Assembly (NCBI GenBank): GCA_016840965.1
Contig: JAEORI010000279.1
Span: forward strand, 1-19,269
Origin: Candidatus Thorarchaeota archaeon
GTDB lineage: Archaea; Asgardarchaeota; Thorarchaeia; Thorarchaeales; Thorarchaeaceae
Direction of reading: 5' to 3'
Length of the DNA stretch: 19,269 bases
The notes under the pieces are model-generated. The model was given only the letters and a program-made list of their open reading frames with translations, did not search any database and was not told the DNA's origin. This document shows positions 7,009 to 14,473 of this stretch, in pieces. The number at the start of each line of letters is the position of its first letter. Within the stretch, counting starts at the first letter, position 1. The position numbers were made by a program, and so were the translations under genes.

Positions 7009-8022
7009 GTGAAAGGTTTCAAAGAATTGGGTGTAGCAATGACTGGTGTCTTTCCAGTAAGTGAAGCAGTTGAATTGGCAAAGGTTGCTGAAGCATCGGG
7101 TCTGGGTTCAGCTTGGTTTGCTGAGGATTATTTCTTCCGTGGAGGCATACCCTACATGGCTGCTGCAGCAATGGCTACTAAGAAAATCAGATTGGGATTG
7201 GGTGTTGTCAATCCCTATTCTCGTCACCCAGCATTGATAGCGATGGAGTTTGCTACACTCGACGAGATGTCAAATATGAGAACAGTATTTGGTTTAGGCT
7301 CTGGAGTGCCCTTCTGGATGGACCAGATGGGTATTTACGATAAGAAACCACTATCAAGAACTCGTGCATGCGTTGAGCTTGTTCGAAAAGTGATGACTGG
7401 TGAGAATGTAAACCATGCTGACAACTTCTTTTCAGCTAAAGATATCAAATTAGTCTTCAAACCTGTGCGAAAGAGTGCACCTATTTACCTAGCATTTGAG
7501 GGGCCTAAAGGTCTAGAACTTTCAGGAGAGATTGGTGATGGAGTAATACTTTCTATTTTCTGTACTCCATCCTACGTTAAGTCTGCATGGGACTGTGTTG
7601 CCAAAGGTGCAAAAAAAGTTGCCAAGTCATTGGACAATTACGAAATGGTAGCATACATGCCTATGGTTATTCATGATGATCTAGACAAGGCGATTAGCAT
7701 AGCTCGTGAATTCTCAAAGCTATATCTTCCTCACTCACAAGAGGGAGGTCCTTTGATGTCTCACGCGGGAGTCAAACCTGAAGAAACCATAGCTATGAGA
7801 AAAGCTGCTGAGAAAAATGATGACGGATTATTATCGGAACTCATCACTGATGATATGGTGAAAGAGCTTTGTCTAGTTGGTGATAAAGAAGCTTGCATAA
7901 AGAGACTCCAGCAGATGATTAATGCAGGCGCAAATACAATCGTTGCTTTTCCAGTTCCTGGAACAGAACCAATAGAAAATGCAAAGATATTGGGCAAAGA
8001 GTTCACAAATCAACTACGTTAG
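7009..8022 (+). CDS. LLM-class (F420/flavin-dependent) oxidoreductase, Mer-like
   Basis: This 337-aa luciferase-like TIM-barrel protein has the pattern of archaeal F420-dependent members such as methylene-tetrahydromethanopterin reductase and alcohol or sugar dehydrogenases. Visible landmarks are the N-terminal strand and helix ELAKVAEASGLGSAWFAED, KKIRLGLGVVNPYSRHP (54-70), the FGLGSG turn, PIYLAFEGPKG, and the C-terminal VGDKEACIKRLQQMINAGA typical of the family. It transfers a hydride between substrate and F420H2 (or FMN). The substrate is not evident, and it need not be a true Mer. The GTG start at 7009 has AAAGGATG 8 nt upstream. It lies 44 nt after AOR, across a hairpin, and 13 nt before the MFS gene, so a redox operon is likely. 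Confidence 0.88.
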   Translation: MKGFKELGVAMTGVFPVSEAVELAKVAEASGLGSAWFAEDYFFRGGIPYMAAAAMATKKIRLGLGVVNPYSRHPALIAMEFATLDEMSNMRTVFGLGSGVPFWMDQMGIYDKKPLSRTRACVELVRKVMTGENVNHADNFFSAKDIKLVFKPVRKSAPIYLAFEGPKGLELSGEIGDGVILSIFCTPSYVKSAWDCVAKGAKKVAKSLDNYEMVAYMPMVIHDDLDKAISIAREFSKLYLPHSQEGGPLMSHAGVKPEETIAMRKAAEKNDDGLLSELITDDMVKELCLVGDKEACIKRLQQMINAGANTIVAFPVPGTEPIENAKILGKEFTNQLR

Positions 8023-8035
8023 AGGTCTTGAATCA

Positions 8036-9274
8036 ATGGAAGAATCAGTAGAACCTTTCTGTTTAGATATAGATGGCACTCCTAATCTGACACCAGATAT
8101 AAAGAAAAGAAACAGGATTATAGGATACATCACTTCCTTTCTTACCGTATTCACTCTTGGTACAACAGAAATCTTCGCATCATGGTACTCAACGAGAATG
8201 GGCGGGACTCCACTCGAATCTGGATTAGCTTTTGGAATATTTGGTTTGGTCTATATGTTTTCACCAGCCATAGGAGGTCGTCTATCAGACAATCTTGGCC
8301 GAAAAAAGACACTCTTACTCTCTACGAGTGGGTATATTGTGGTAATTCTACTATATCTTCTACCTTTCTTCAGTCCTTGGCAACTCATAGCAATACGAGC
8401 TATTGAAGGGTTTGTGTTTGGTTTCGTAGCACCCACAATTGAGGGGATGGTGAGTGAGCTTGAGCCAGAATCACAGGTTGCTTCGTTAGGGAATTTCTCA
8501 ACCTCTTGGAGTGCATCAATGATTCTACCACCAATGGTAATAGCATATCTCTCAGGTATCTATGGAGACCAATCAGGAATATTTGTTGTCCTTGGAGTTG
8601 AATTTCTAGCACTGACAATAATTGCAGTATTCCTACAAGGATACAAACGAAAGCCAGATACTACATCAATAAATACTGAAGATAATATTGCACTAGTTTC
8701 ATCAGAGAAGGTGAGTAAGAGCTCGCCACTTTTTGTTGCATCATATCTATCTGTGATGCTTTGGGGAGTGGTGTCTACGATAGTACTTGGTTTGTTTCCA
8801 TCCTACATTGTAATACTATCTGATTTGGGATATCCCTTCGTTAGTCAGGATTTTGGTAATCTCCTTCTAATCTGGAATCTATCTCGTACTGTCACATTTA
8901 TTGTGATTGCGAGACTATCTGGAGAGCATATGAAGCAAGCCATCGTCGGAGGAGCAATCCTCTCAGCTATATCAGGTTTCATGTTATTCTTCTTCACTGA
9001 CATATGGGTGTTCATTATTGCCATGATCTTCTCAGGAATAGCTGTTGGTTTCAACTATCTCGGAGCACTATATTTGGTTGTTTCATCAACTGATATTGAG
9101 AAAGGATCTCATGCAGGACTAGTTGAGAGTATGGGAGGAGTGGGATTATTCCTTGGACCCATAATAGGAGGTTGGCTCATGGAAATTGGACTTACACTCC
9201 CATATCTAATGTATGCATTGGTATCTGTTGTTGTTCTTATCCTGATAGTGGCTCTTTTGAGAAAACAAAATTAA
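8036..9274 (+). CDS. MFS transporter, 12 TM
   Basis: This 412-aa major facilitator protein has about twelve hydrophobic segments in two halves joined by a hydrophilic loop (around residues 200-225). The signature motif A between TM2 and TM3 is GGRLSDNLGRKK (80-91), and the second half repeats the pattern with GPIIGGWLMEIG. The substrate could be a drug, sugar or small metabolite and cannot be told apart. The frame is open from an ATG at 7979 inside the preceding gene. The ATG at 8036 is preferred because GAGGT (8022-8026) precedes it by 9 nt and the family N-terminus fits. It is probably translated with the upstream oxidoreductase, so its job may be import or export of a substrate or product of the AOR/LLM enzymes. 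It is convergent with the racemase gene, 10 nt apart. Confidence 0.92.
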   Translation: MEESVEPFCLDIDGTPNLTPDIKKRNRIIGYITSFLTVFTLGTTEIFASWYSTRMGGTPLESGLAFGIFGLVYMFSPAIGGRLSDNLGRKKTLLLSTSGYIVVILLYLLPFFSPWQLIAIRAIEGFVFGFVAPTIEGMVSELEPESQVASLGNFSTSWSASMILPPMVIAYLSGIYGDQSGIFVVLGVEFLALTIIAVFLQGYKRKPDTTSINTEDNIALVSSEKVSKSSPLFVASYLSVMLWGVVSTIVLGLFPSYIVILSDLGYPFVSQDFGNLLLIWNLSRTVTFIVIARLSGEHMKQAIVGGAILSAISGFMLFFFTDIWVFIIAMIFSGIAVGFNYLGALYLVVSSTDIEKGSHAGLVESMGGVGLFLGPIIGGWLMEIGLTLPYLMYALVSVVVLILIVALLRKQN

Positions 9275-9284
9275 TGAAACCCAG

Positions 9285-10052
9285 TCATTTCTCCTTCAGG
9301 ATATCATCGAAGGCTCCTTCAATGCAAGGAGCCTCGTTAATCTGTTTCTTGGGTGGAAAAGGATATGCAACCTTACTGTGGGATAGACCTGATTCAACAA
9401 GCATGAATGCAGTTTTGATAGCTATTACCCACGGATCGATGATGGGCACCTTAAGCTCTTCCATGATAGGTTTGAGATTAACTTCATGGGACAATGCGGT
9501 ACATCCAAGGACAATAACATCTGCACCTTGATTCTTCATCAATTCTCGACATTCATGAAGAATCTCTTTTTGGGCTTGAGCAGGTTTCTTTGCGATTTCC
9601 AGAACGGACATTTTCAAGTAACGAACCCCGGCACAGAAAGACTCGAGTCCCTCTTTTCGGATCCCATGTTCAATGCACTTCTTTAGAGATTCGCCTTGGA
9701 CTGTAACAACACCAAATCGGGTTCCTAATGTAAGAGCAAAATGAAAAGCAGTATTTCGTGGTCCGACCACCGGAACCTTCGAAACTTCACGAGCAGCTTC
9801 AAGCACTGGATCACATGCGCAGTCTATCATGATTACATCATAGCCCTTTTTGTTTGCGAGTACTACTTGTTCGAGAATGAAAGGGGCATTATACGCTTCA
9901 TCTGTCAGAGACTCAACGCTGTGTGTACCATAACGCGGGGTGAAATTACCAATCTCGCAACCAGGAGGAGTATGCAAATCAACAAAGGATTTCTTCTTAG
10001 GATCTTTCCACCAGTCAATACCGGTTGCTCCAATGAGGGCTAATTTTGTCAT
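9285..10052 (-). CDS. Asp/Glu/hydantoin racemase family protein
   Basis: This 255-aa protein resembles the Asp/Glu racemase superfamily and especially its hydantoin racemase branch. Two cysteines stand at the positions of the catalytic pair: MIDCACDPVLEAAREV (Cys78 by alignment to the family's C..DPGL motif, with Cys80 nearby) and VLGCTALSHE (Cys184). The region KVPVVGPRNTAFHFAL between them also fits. Family members racemise amino acids or 5-substituted hydantoins by a two-base, cofactor-independent mechanism, and others are maleate isomerases or decarboxylases, so the exact reaction is open. GGAGG stands about 10 nt before the ATG. It follows the DUF917 gene on the same strand after 58 nt and is probably co-transcribed. 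Hydantoin racemases commonly neighbour hydantoinase and DUF917 genes. Confidence 0.82.
   Translation of the reverse strand: MTKLALIGATGIDWWKDPKKKSFVDLHTPPGCEIGNFTPRYGTHSVESLTDEAYNAPFILEQVVLANKKGYDVIMIDCACDPVLEAAREVSKVPVVGPRNTAFHFALTLGTRFGVVTVQGESLKKCIEHGIRKEGLESFCAGVRYLKMSVLEIAKKPAQAQKEILHECRELMKNQGADVIVLGCTALSHEVNLKPIMEELKVPIIDPWVIAIKTAFMLVESGLSHSKVAYPFPPKKQINEAPCIEGAFDDILKEK
9311..9334. terminator. Inverted repeat at the MFS/racemase convergence
   Basis: AGGCTCCTT-CAATGC-AAGGAGCCT is a perfect 9-bp inverted repeat with a 6-nt loop. It begins 36 nt after the MFS stop and lies inside the last codons of the convergent racemase gene. A plus-strand MFS transcript would form the hairpin just past its stop. 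No T-tract follows directly. The terminator role is inferred. Confidence 0.4.
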
Positions 10053-10110
10053 ATGATGGCTCCCTCCAATGCAAAATCATAACATAGTAATCTTATAGCT
10101 TCCTCTGAAA

Positions 10111-11235
10111 CTAGTGGAGCCGTCCTATTATCTCTTCCATTGGTTTGTATTCGAGCTCTGGATGACCATATCTCTCTGGAGAAAATGCTTTCTTCCCAAT
10201 ATCAGTACTTCCAGCAAACCGAAGTCTTTCATGAGCTGGAACAGCTGTAACGACAACCTCCATTCCTTCCCTAAGATTGGCACTCATTACACCATGTCCA
10301 TTCTCAGGATTATGTAAGCAGATTAAATCAGGAAACATCACTACTGGCTTACCATCGCACATAGCCATCATATACTCATTCTTTACAACTATTTCGAAAC
10401 GACCCCTTAGGTTCTCGGGCTTGATTCGTACCAAGACATGCCAATGTCCTGCGCGATCCTCACCCTTGACTTCTTTGACCTTGCCCTTGGCAAGAACTTG
10501 ACCACCCATGACATCCAGAAACGCATCAATAGCGTTCTTCTTGTTCTTATTGGCATCTCGAATAGCTGCTCCAAGTTCGATTGACTTTGAAATGCTGTTT
10601 GGAATCACAGCTTTCTTGAGCTGCGCTCCAGACTGATAGTAGTGGTTGTTAGCTCCAGCACCACCATCTTGAACTACTGCGAACCGTCCAATCTCATCAG
10701 CAAGCGCGGGGGAAGTGGTTTTATCTACAATGATTATGCTTCCATTCTTAGAAACAACAGGCATAGGACATAGCTCAATCCCGTATCCTACAAAAGTAAT
10801 CATTTGGGTTTCAGGAGCGGATCTTCCAAGACCATCTCCATCAACACACGTAATCCCTGCTCTTGCTGCTAATGATAGCATCACAGTTGTATTAGTTCCG
10901 CCGAGTTCAAAGGGGACAAGGTGATTTACCTTCTTGCCTGTAATTCTTTCAGATATCTTCATTGCCTCGTGGAGTTCATATCGAGTTTCCCAGGCTTCAA
11001 GCATGTCTCCTACTGATTTGAATACCTGGACTGAGCCCATGTATCCGCCACATACAATAAAAGCATCGTCTTTGATATCGTCTGGCGGAGTAATCTCGTA
11101 GACTCTTCCTTTGTTGTAGTCCCAATCCACCATTGGCTTCCCAAATGAAACAGGGTCTCCCCCACCACCGGTTCCAAGTATGCCAACTCCTAGAAGCATG
11201 TCATAGGCGTTCTCTTTTGTAAGCTTCATGGTCAT
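10111..11235 (-). CDS. DUF917 / S-methyl-thiohydantoin desulfurase-like protein (paralogue A)
   Basis: This 374-aa protein has the conserved DUF917 landmarks: LGTGGGGDP (20-28), PFELGGTNT (108-116) and VDGDGLGRSAPE (131-142), with a C-terminal beta-rich domain ending in LEYKPMEEIIGR. The family (Pfam S-Me-THD, formerly DUF917) includes S-methyl-thiohydantoin desulfurase, a metal-dependent enzyme that removes a sulfur substituent from a hydantoin ring. Most members are uncharacterised, so this specificity is only suggested. It sits 23 nt after a nucleotidyltransferase-like gene and is followed by a racemase of the hydantoin type. The start is one of two ATGs two codons apart (11235 or 11229) behind a GGGG. 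It is a paralogue of the gene at 13301, sharing the motifs but clearly diverged. Confidence 0.85.
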   Translation of the reverse strand: MTMKLTKENAYDMLLGVGILGTGGGGDPVSFGKPMVDWDYNKGRVYEITPPDDIKDDAFIVCGGYMGSVQVFKSVGDMLEAWETRYELHEAMKISERITGKKVNHLVPFELGGTNTTVMLSLAARAGITCVDGDGLGRSAPETQMITFVGYGIELCPMPVVSKNGSIIIVDKTTSPALADEIGRFAVVQDGGAGANNHYYQSGAQLKKAVIPNSISKSIELGAAIRDANKNKKNAIDAFLDVMGGQVLAKGKVKEVKGEDRAGHWHVLVRIKPENLRGRFEIVVKNEYMMAMCDGKPVVMFPDLICLHNPENGHGVMSANLREGMEVVVTAVPAHERLRFAGSTDIGKKAFSPERYGHPELEYKPMEEIIGRLH

Positions 11236-11258
11236 AAAACCCCATATTCAGACTTTGT

Positions 11259-12059
11259 CTAGCTTGCTTCTCTAGTCCCTTCCATTGTGTGAACGAATTT
11301 GTACCAACGCTGCTTGGTTCCAACCTTAGCGCGTCTTTTCCATCCACCAGTTTTTGGAAAGTCGTCTATTATTTGATGCAACTTTTTCGCTCTGGAAATG
11401 ACCAAGTCCTTCTGTGCTTGATCAAGTTCTTTAACTTTAGGGGCAAAATCAACGAATTTCTTGATATTCTCCGTGACTGTGTAGTAAAAGCCCCAGTCGT
11501 CAGACAGCATCTTTGCTATATATTTCCCATTTATAGCATCGTCGCGTCCATCTTCGTTTACATCATATACAAGAAATGTGATGATTAGGTCTTTCAAGTC
11601 CTTAGCATTTATCTCAACAATCTGAGTCTTTTCCAAAAACAACTCAGCCAGAGGAATAGTGGGCGAATCGATTTCTAGACGTTTATTTTTCTTAAAATCG
11701 ATTTTATGACAGAATTCTAAGTGGTCATAAAAAACATCTATCTTTCTGTCTCTTTTTTTGTCTATGAATAGGTCTCTGAGTGTTGAAGCTCTAGCAAAAC
11801 TAGGTGGCACCCAATAGTATCCAAGATCATCTCGAAAGAGGTTGATTAGTTTCTGTCGATGATTGTAATATGATACGAAATCTATGTCTGTAACTTCACG
11901 GCCCATTTTAATATGAAGATCTGCAAACTCTGGGCTCTTTAGTCTAAAGGCAAGACAGCCAATAATGCGAAGAGGAACTCCGATTGCAGCTGCTGCTTTT
12001 TCTATTCTTAAGGCTTCATCCATGAAATCTTCAAGAATGGAGCCATATTTGTCAGTCAC
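11259..12059 (-). CDS. AbiEii-like nucleotidyltransferase-fold protein
   Basis: This 266-aa protein shows the minimal nucleotidyltransferase pattern. A hydrophobic strand and turn RIIGCLAFRL (31-40) stands in place of the usual G-G/S motif. GREVTDIDFVSY follows with Asp58 and Asp60 as metal ligands, then KIDVFYD with Asp108 as the third acid. IPLAELFLEKTQIVEINAKD (135-154) matches the 'elll.Kl......KD' region of AbiEii/DUF1814-type proteins. In abortive-infection systems such proteins modify tRNA or other targets, but no antitoxin partner is visible and this one may be metabolic. The start is GTG 12059, with GAGGTG 9-10 nt upstream and a TATA-like box at 12084-12092. It heads the minus-strand unit with DUF917 and the racemase. 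A substrate is not evident. Confidence 0.65.
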   Translation of the reverse strand: MTDKYGSILEDFMDEALRIEKAAAAIGVPLRIIGCLAFRLKSPEFADLHIKMGREVTDIDFVSYYNHRQKLINLFRDDLGYYWVPPSFARASTLRDLFIDKKRDRKIDVFYDHLEFCHKIDFKKNKRLEIDSPTIPLAELFLEKTQIVEINAKDLKDLIITFLVYDVNEDGRDDAINGKYIAKMLSDDWGFYYTVTENIKKFVDFAPKVKELDQAQKDLVISRAKKLHQIIDDFPKTGGWKRRAKVGTKQRWYKFVHTMEGTREAS

Positions 12060-12083
12060 TTGTCAGTGCACCTCAGTACTCAG

Positions 12084-12092
12084 ATTATATAT
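12084..12092 (-). promoter_or_regulatory. TATA-like box for the nucleotidyltransferase-DUF917-racemase unit
   Basis: The minus strand reads ATATATAAT 25-33 nt upstream of the GTG start at 12059. That is the distance expected for an archaeal TATA box serving a near-leaderless mRNA. The short space still contains a GAGGTG that could act as SD if transcription starts slightly upstream. Confidence 0.5.
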
Positions 12093-12242
12093 GACGATGA
12101 TGAAGTACATTAATATCTTGCGTCATGTCAACATTATCAGCTTATTTTTCAAAATCATATTAAAGTGCTGGGATACCGCTATACCATTAAGGATTTAAAT
12201 TGACTAGAAGAGATTTCCTTTATCATAATATGAGGTAGTTAG

Positions 12243-13184
12243 ATGAGAATTTTCCTAGCAGCTGATCCACACGGAAGTCAACAGACATGGGAGAAGATGT
12301 GTAGAGCACCTAAAGTGTTCAAAGCCGATATAGCGATGATGTGCGGAGACCTCACAGGCAAAGCAATCATGCCAATTATTCAAGAGAAAGAAGATAGATG
12401 GTACGCTTCACCACACGGTAGTAAGAAGACATTCAAGAAACAAAAGGACTTGGATACTTTTGTCAAATTCACAAAGGATGAGGGATACTATCCAAAGATA
12501 CTAACACCAGATGAACTTGCTAAACTTCGAGAAACGCCAGGAGCCATAACAAAGCTGTTCCAAGATTTGATGGTAGAGCGAATGCAGGAATGGATGGATA
12601 TGGCAAATGAGAGGATTCCAGAAGACATTATGGTAGTTGTCAATCCAGGGAACGATGATGATTATTCAATCGACAAAGTCATTCAGAATGACCCACGGGT
12701 AATCTATCCACTTGAGAAAGTTGTAGATGTGAAGGGATACCCCATGATTAGCTTGGAATGGGTCAGTTCAACACCCTGGAACACTCATAGAGAATGCTCT
12801 GATGAGGAACTAATGGAGAAGCTTGAAGCTGAATTTGCTAGACTAGAAACAAACGATTACTCAAATGTAATATGCAATTTCCATGATCCACCATTTAACT
12901 CTGGACTAGATACAGCTCCGACGTTGGATACGGAACACAAGATTAAGAAATCCGGGGCGTACGAGGTTGTTGGACCAGTGGGGAGCAAGTCAGTTAGAGC
13001 TGTCATTGAGAAGTATGAACCCCTTTTAGGAATGCATGGTCATATTCATGAGTCCGTCGGATACCGGCAACTAGGCCGAACACTCTGCGTAAACCCGGGT
13101 TCAGAATACAGAGAGGGAATTCTGAAAGGTTTCCTCATTACAATAGAGGACGGTAAAGTTCAAGCTGGAAGAGTTGAACTCTAA
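12243..13184 (+). CDS. Calcineurin-like metallophosphoesterase
   Basis: This 313-aa protein has the complete metallophosphoesterase metal-ligand set in order: DPH (Asp8, His10), GDLTG (Asp36), PGNDDD (Asn137), NFHDPP (His214) and GMHGHIHES (His267, His269). It would bind two metal ions and hydrolyse a phosphomono- or diester. Between the GD and GND motifs lies an insertion of roughly 95 residues (about 40-133), mostly charged and helical, larger than in compact family members and probably a cap that sets specificity. The substrate is unknown. The ATG at 12243 has GAGGT (12232-12236) just upstream. The gene lies between the two DUF917 units, diverges from the nucleotidyltransferase gene, and is followed by a terminator-like hairpin. 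Confidence 0.88.
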   Translation: MRIFLAADPHGSQQTWEKMCRAPKVFKADIAMMCGDLTGKAIMPIIQEKEDRWYASPHGSKKTFKKQKDLDTFVKFTKDEGYYPKILTPDELAKLRETPGAITKLFQDLMVERMQEWMDMANERIPEDIMVVVNPGNDDDYSIDKVIQNDPRVIYPLEKVVDVKGYPMISLEWVSSTPWNTHRECSDEELMEKLEAEFARLETNDYSNVICNFHDPPFNSGLDTAPTLDTEHKIKKSGAYEVVGPVGSKSVRAVIEKYEPLLGMHGHIHESVGYRQLGRTLCVNPGSEYREGILKGFLITIEDGKVQAGRVEL

Positions 13185-13200
13185 TTTAGTAGGAAGATAT

Positions 13201-13236
13201 GGGGAGTGTCACACACTTCCCAATTCTCTCTTTTTA
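13201..13236 (+). terminator. Hairpin with T-rich tail after the phosphoesterase
   Basis: GGGGAGTGT-CAC-ACACTTCCC forms a 9-bp stem (one G-U pair) with a 3-nt loop at 13201-13221, 17 nt after the stop. It is followed by TTCTCTCTTTTT (13225-13236). The stem plus U-rich tail resembles an intrinsic terminator, and archaeal RNA polymerase also stops at the T-tract itself. Confidence 0.65.
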
Positions 13237-13241
13237 GAAAG

Positions 13242-13251
13242 AAAATAAATA
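13242..13251 (+). promoter_or_regulatory. TATA-like box of the second DUF917 gene
   Basis: AAAATAAATA lies 50-59 nt before the ATG at 13301. Transcription would begin near 13270-13275, inside the palindrome at 13268-13287, leaving a leader of about 28 nt that contains a GGGACGGA sequence. Confidence 0.45.
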
Positions 13252-13267
13252 GTAGAGAGATTAACAC

Positions 13268-13287
13268 AGATTTAACAAATTAAATCT
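13268..13287. promoter_or_regulatory. Palindromic operator candidate before DUF917 (B)
   Basis: AGATTTAA-CAAA-TTAAATCT is a perfect 8+4+8 inverted repeat lying 13-32 nt upstream of the ATG, at the predicted transcription start. The position suits a repressor site for a dimeric HTH protein. No adjacent regulator gene is evident. The symmetry is directly visible, and the role is inferred. Confidence 0.45.
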
Positions 13288-13300
13288 GGGACGGATTCTG

Positions 13301-14416
13301 ATGACACTTTTATTAAAGACGAGAACTGATGTGGATGATCTTACAACAGGTTGCACTTTCTTTGGAACTGGCGGAGGAGGTAGCAAGCAGCTTGGTCTCG
13401 ATATGTTATATCCGCATGTCGATGCTGGAAAAACGATTGAAATTGTAGATGTAAAAAAAGTACGTGACAATGACTGGGTTGCCTGCGCATACTACTCCGG
13501 CACAATAGCCCCACCAACACCTGAAATCGAAGCACTGCGTACACGGTTTCCATGGGATTTCTTTGAGAAAGAGCTTGCAGTAGGTTTAGCATCGCTTGAA
13601 GAATATATGGGAGTGAAGTTTGCGGCTGTTGCTCCGTTCGAGTTGGGAGGTGTGAATACACCTGCGCCTATAGATGCTGCAGTTAAACATGGCATACCTT
13701 GCGTTGATGGAGATTATTCAGGACGTGCGGTCCCAGAAATTTGTCAAAATACAGTATGTGTAAAAGGATATTCTATGGCACCTATGGCTCTTATTGACTG
13801 GTATGGTAACAAGAGTATTGTACAAAATGTGATTAATTATGAGATGGGAGAACGCCTTTCAAAGGCACTTAGTGAAGTTGCGTGGGGTAGGCTTGGAAAT
13901 GTGGCTTTCCCAGTTAAGGGAAAGGACTTTCATGACGCTATTATTCCGAACACATTAACAAAGAGTTACGATGTTGGAAAAATGATCCGAGAATGTCGAG
14001 AATCAGGTGACGATCCAGCTGAGAAGATTGTAGAGAGAGTAGGGGGCTGGGTATTATTCAGAGGAGAAGTTGTTGAAAAGACTTGGGAGAATAGAGATGG
14101 GTACATGTGGGGAGAAACTGAGATTAAAGGTTCAGGCATTAAGCCCGGGAAAAAATTCAAGGTATGGTTCAAGAATGAGAACCATGTCACCTGGCTTGAT
14201 GGAAAGCCTTGGATAACAAGCCCAGACATCATTGAGATTATTAATGCTAAAACTGGCGAACCAATTACAAACACTGACATAAAATCTGGCGATAAAGTAA
14301 GTGTAATAGGGATGGAAGGAGAAAAATTATTCAGAAGTCCAGAAGGTCTGAAGGTGTTAGGACCTCGTCATTTCGGATTTGACCTAAACTATAAACCGAT
14401 TGAAGAACTAGTATAA
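13301..14416 (+). CDS. DUF917 / S-methyl-thiohydantoin desulfurase-like protein (paralogue B)
   Basis: This 371-aa second member of the DUF917 family has FGTGGGGSK (21-29), PFELGGVNTPAP (112-123) and VDGDYSGRAVPE (135-146), followed by the C-terminal domain ending in FDLNYKPIEEL. Compared with paralogue A it has Ser-Lys instead of Asp-Pro after the glycine run and Pro-Ala-Pro after GGVNT, so substrate preference may differ. The family's only well-defined activity is S-methyl-thiohydantoin desulfuration, so assignment to that reaction is tentative. The gene has its own TATA-like box, a palindrome at the probable transcription start and a hairpin after its stop, which suggests a separately regulated single gene. 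It is divergent in orientation from paralogue A, about 2.1 kb away. Confidence 0.85.
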   Translation: MTLLLKTRTDVDDLTTGCTFFGTGGGGSKQLGLDMLYPHVDAGKTIEIVDVKKVRDNDWVACAYYSGTIAPPTPEIEALRTRFPWDFFEKELAVGLASLEEYMGVKFAAVAPFELGGVNTPAPIDAAVKHGIPCVDGDYSGRAVPEICQNTVCVKGYSMAPMALIDWYGNKSIVQNVINYEMGERLSKALSEVAWGRLGNVAFPVKGKDFHDAIIPNTLTKSYDVGKMIRECRESGDDPAEKIVERVGGWVLFRGEVVEKTWENRDGYMWGETEIKGSGIKPGKKFKVWFKNENHVTWLDGKPWITSPDIIEIINAKTGEPITNTDIKSGDKVSVIGMEGEKLFRSPEGLKVLGPRHFGFDLNYKPIEELV

Positions 14417-14422
14417 GATTGT

Positions 14423-14451
14423 AAGGGGCTTAGATTGTATCAAAGCCCTTT
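14423..14451 (+). terminator. Hairpin after DUF917 (B)
   Basis: AAGGGGCTT pairs with AAGCCCTTT (14443-14451) across an 11-nt loop, giving a 9-bp stem with one G-U pair, 6 nt after the stop. It lies between convergent genes (14416 and 14474). The downstream T content is low, so termination is only inferred. Confidence 0.45.
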
Positions 14452-14473
14452 GCAAATAGATAATTACGTTGCA

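Noticed and set aside
7979..8035. Longer N-terminus of the MFS protein from an ATG at 7979
   Set aside because: It would overlap the previous gene by 44 bases, has no SD, and adds 19 residues with no membrane or family character, whereas the ATG at 8036 has GAGGT upstream.
11259..12059. Toxin-antitoxin or abortive-infection pair around the nucleotidyltransferase-like gene
   Set aside because: No small antitoxin gene is adjacent. The gene sits in a metabolic unit with DUF917 and the racemase.
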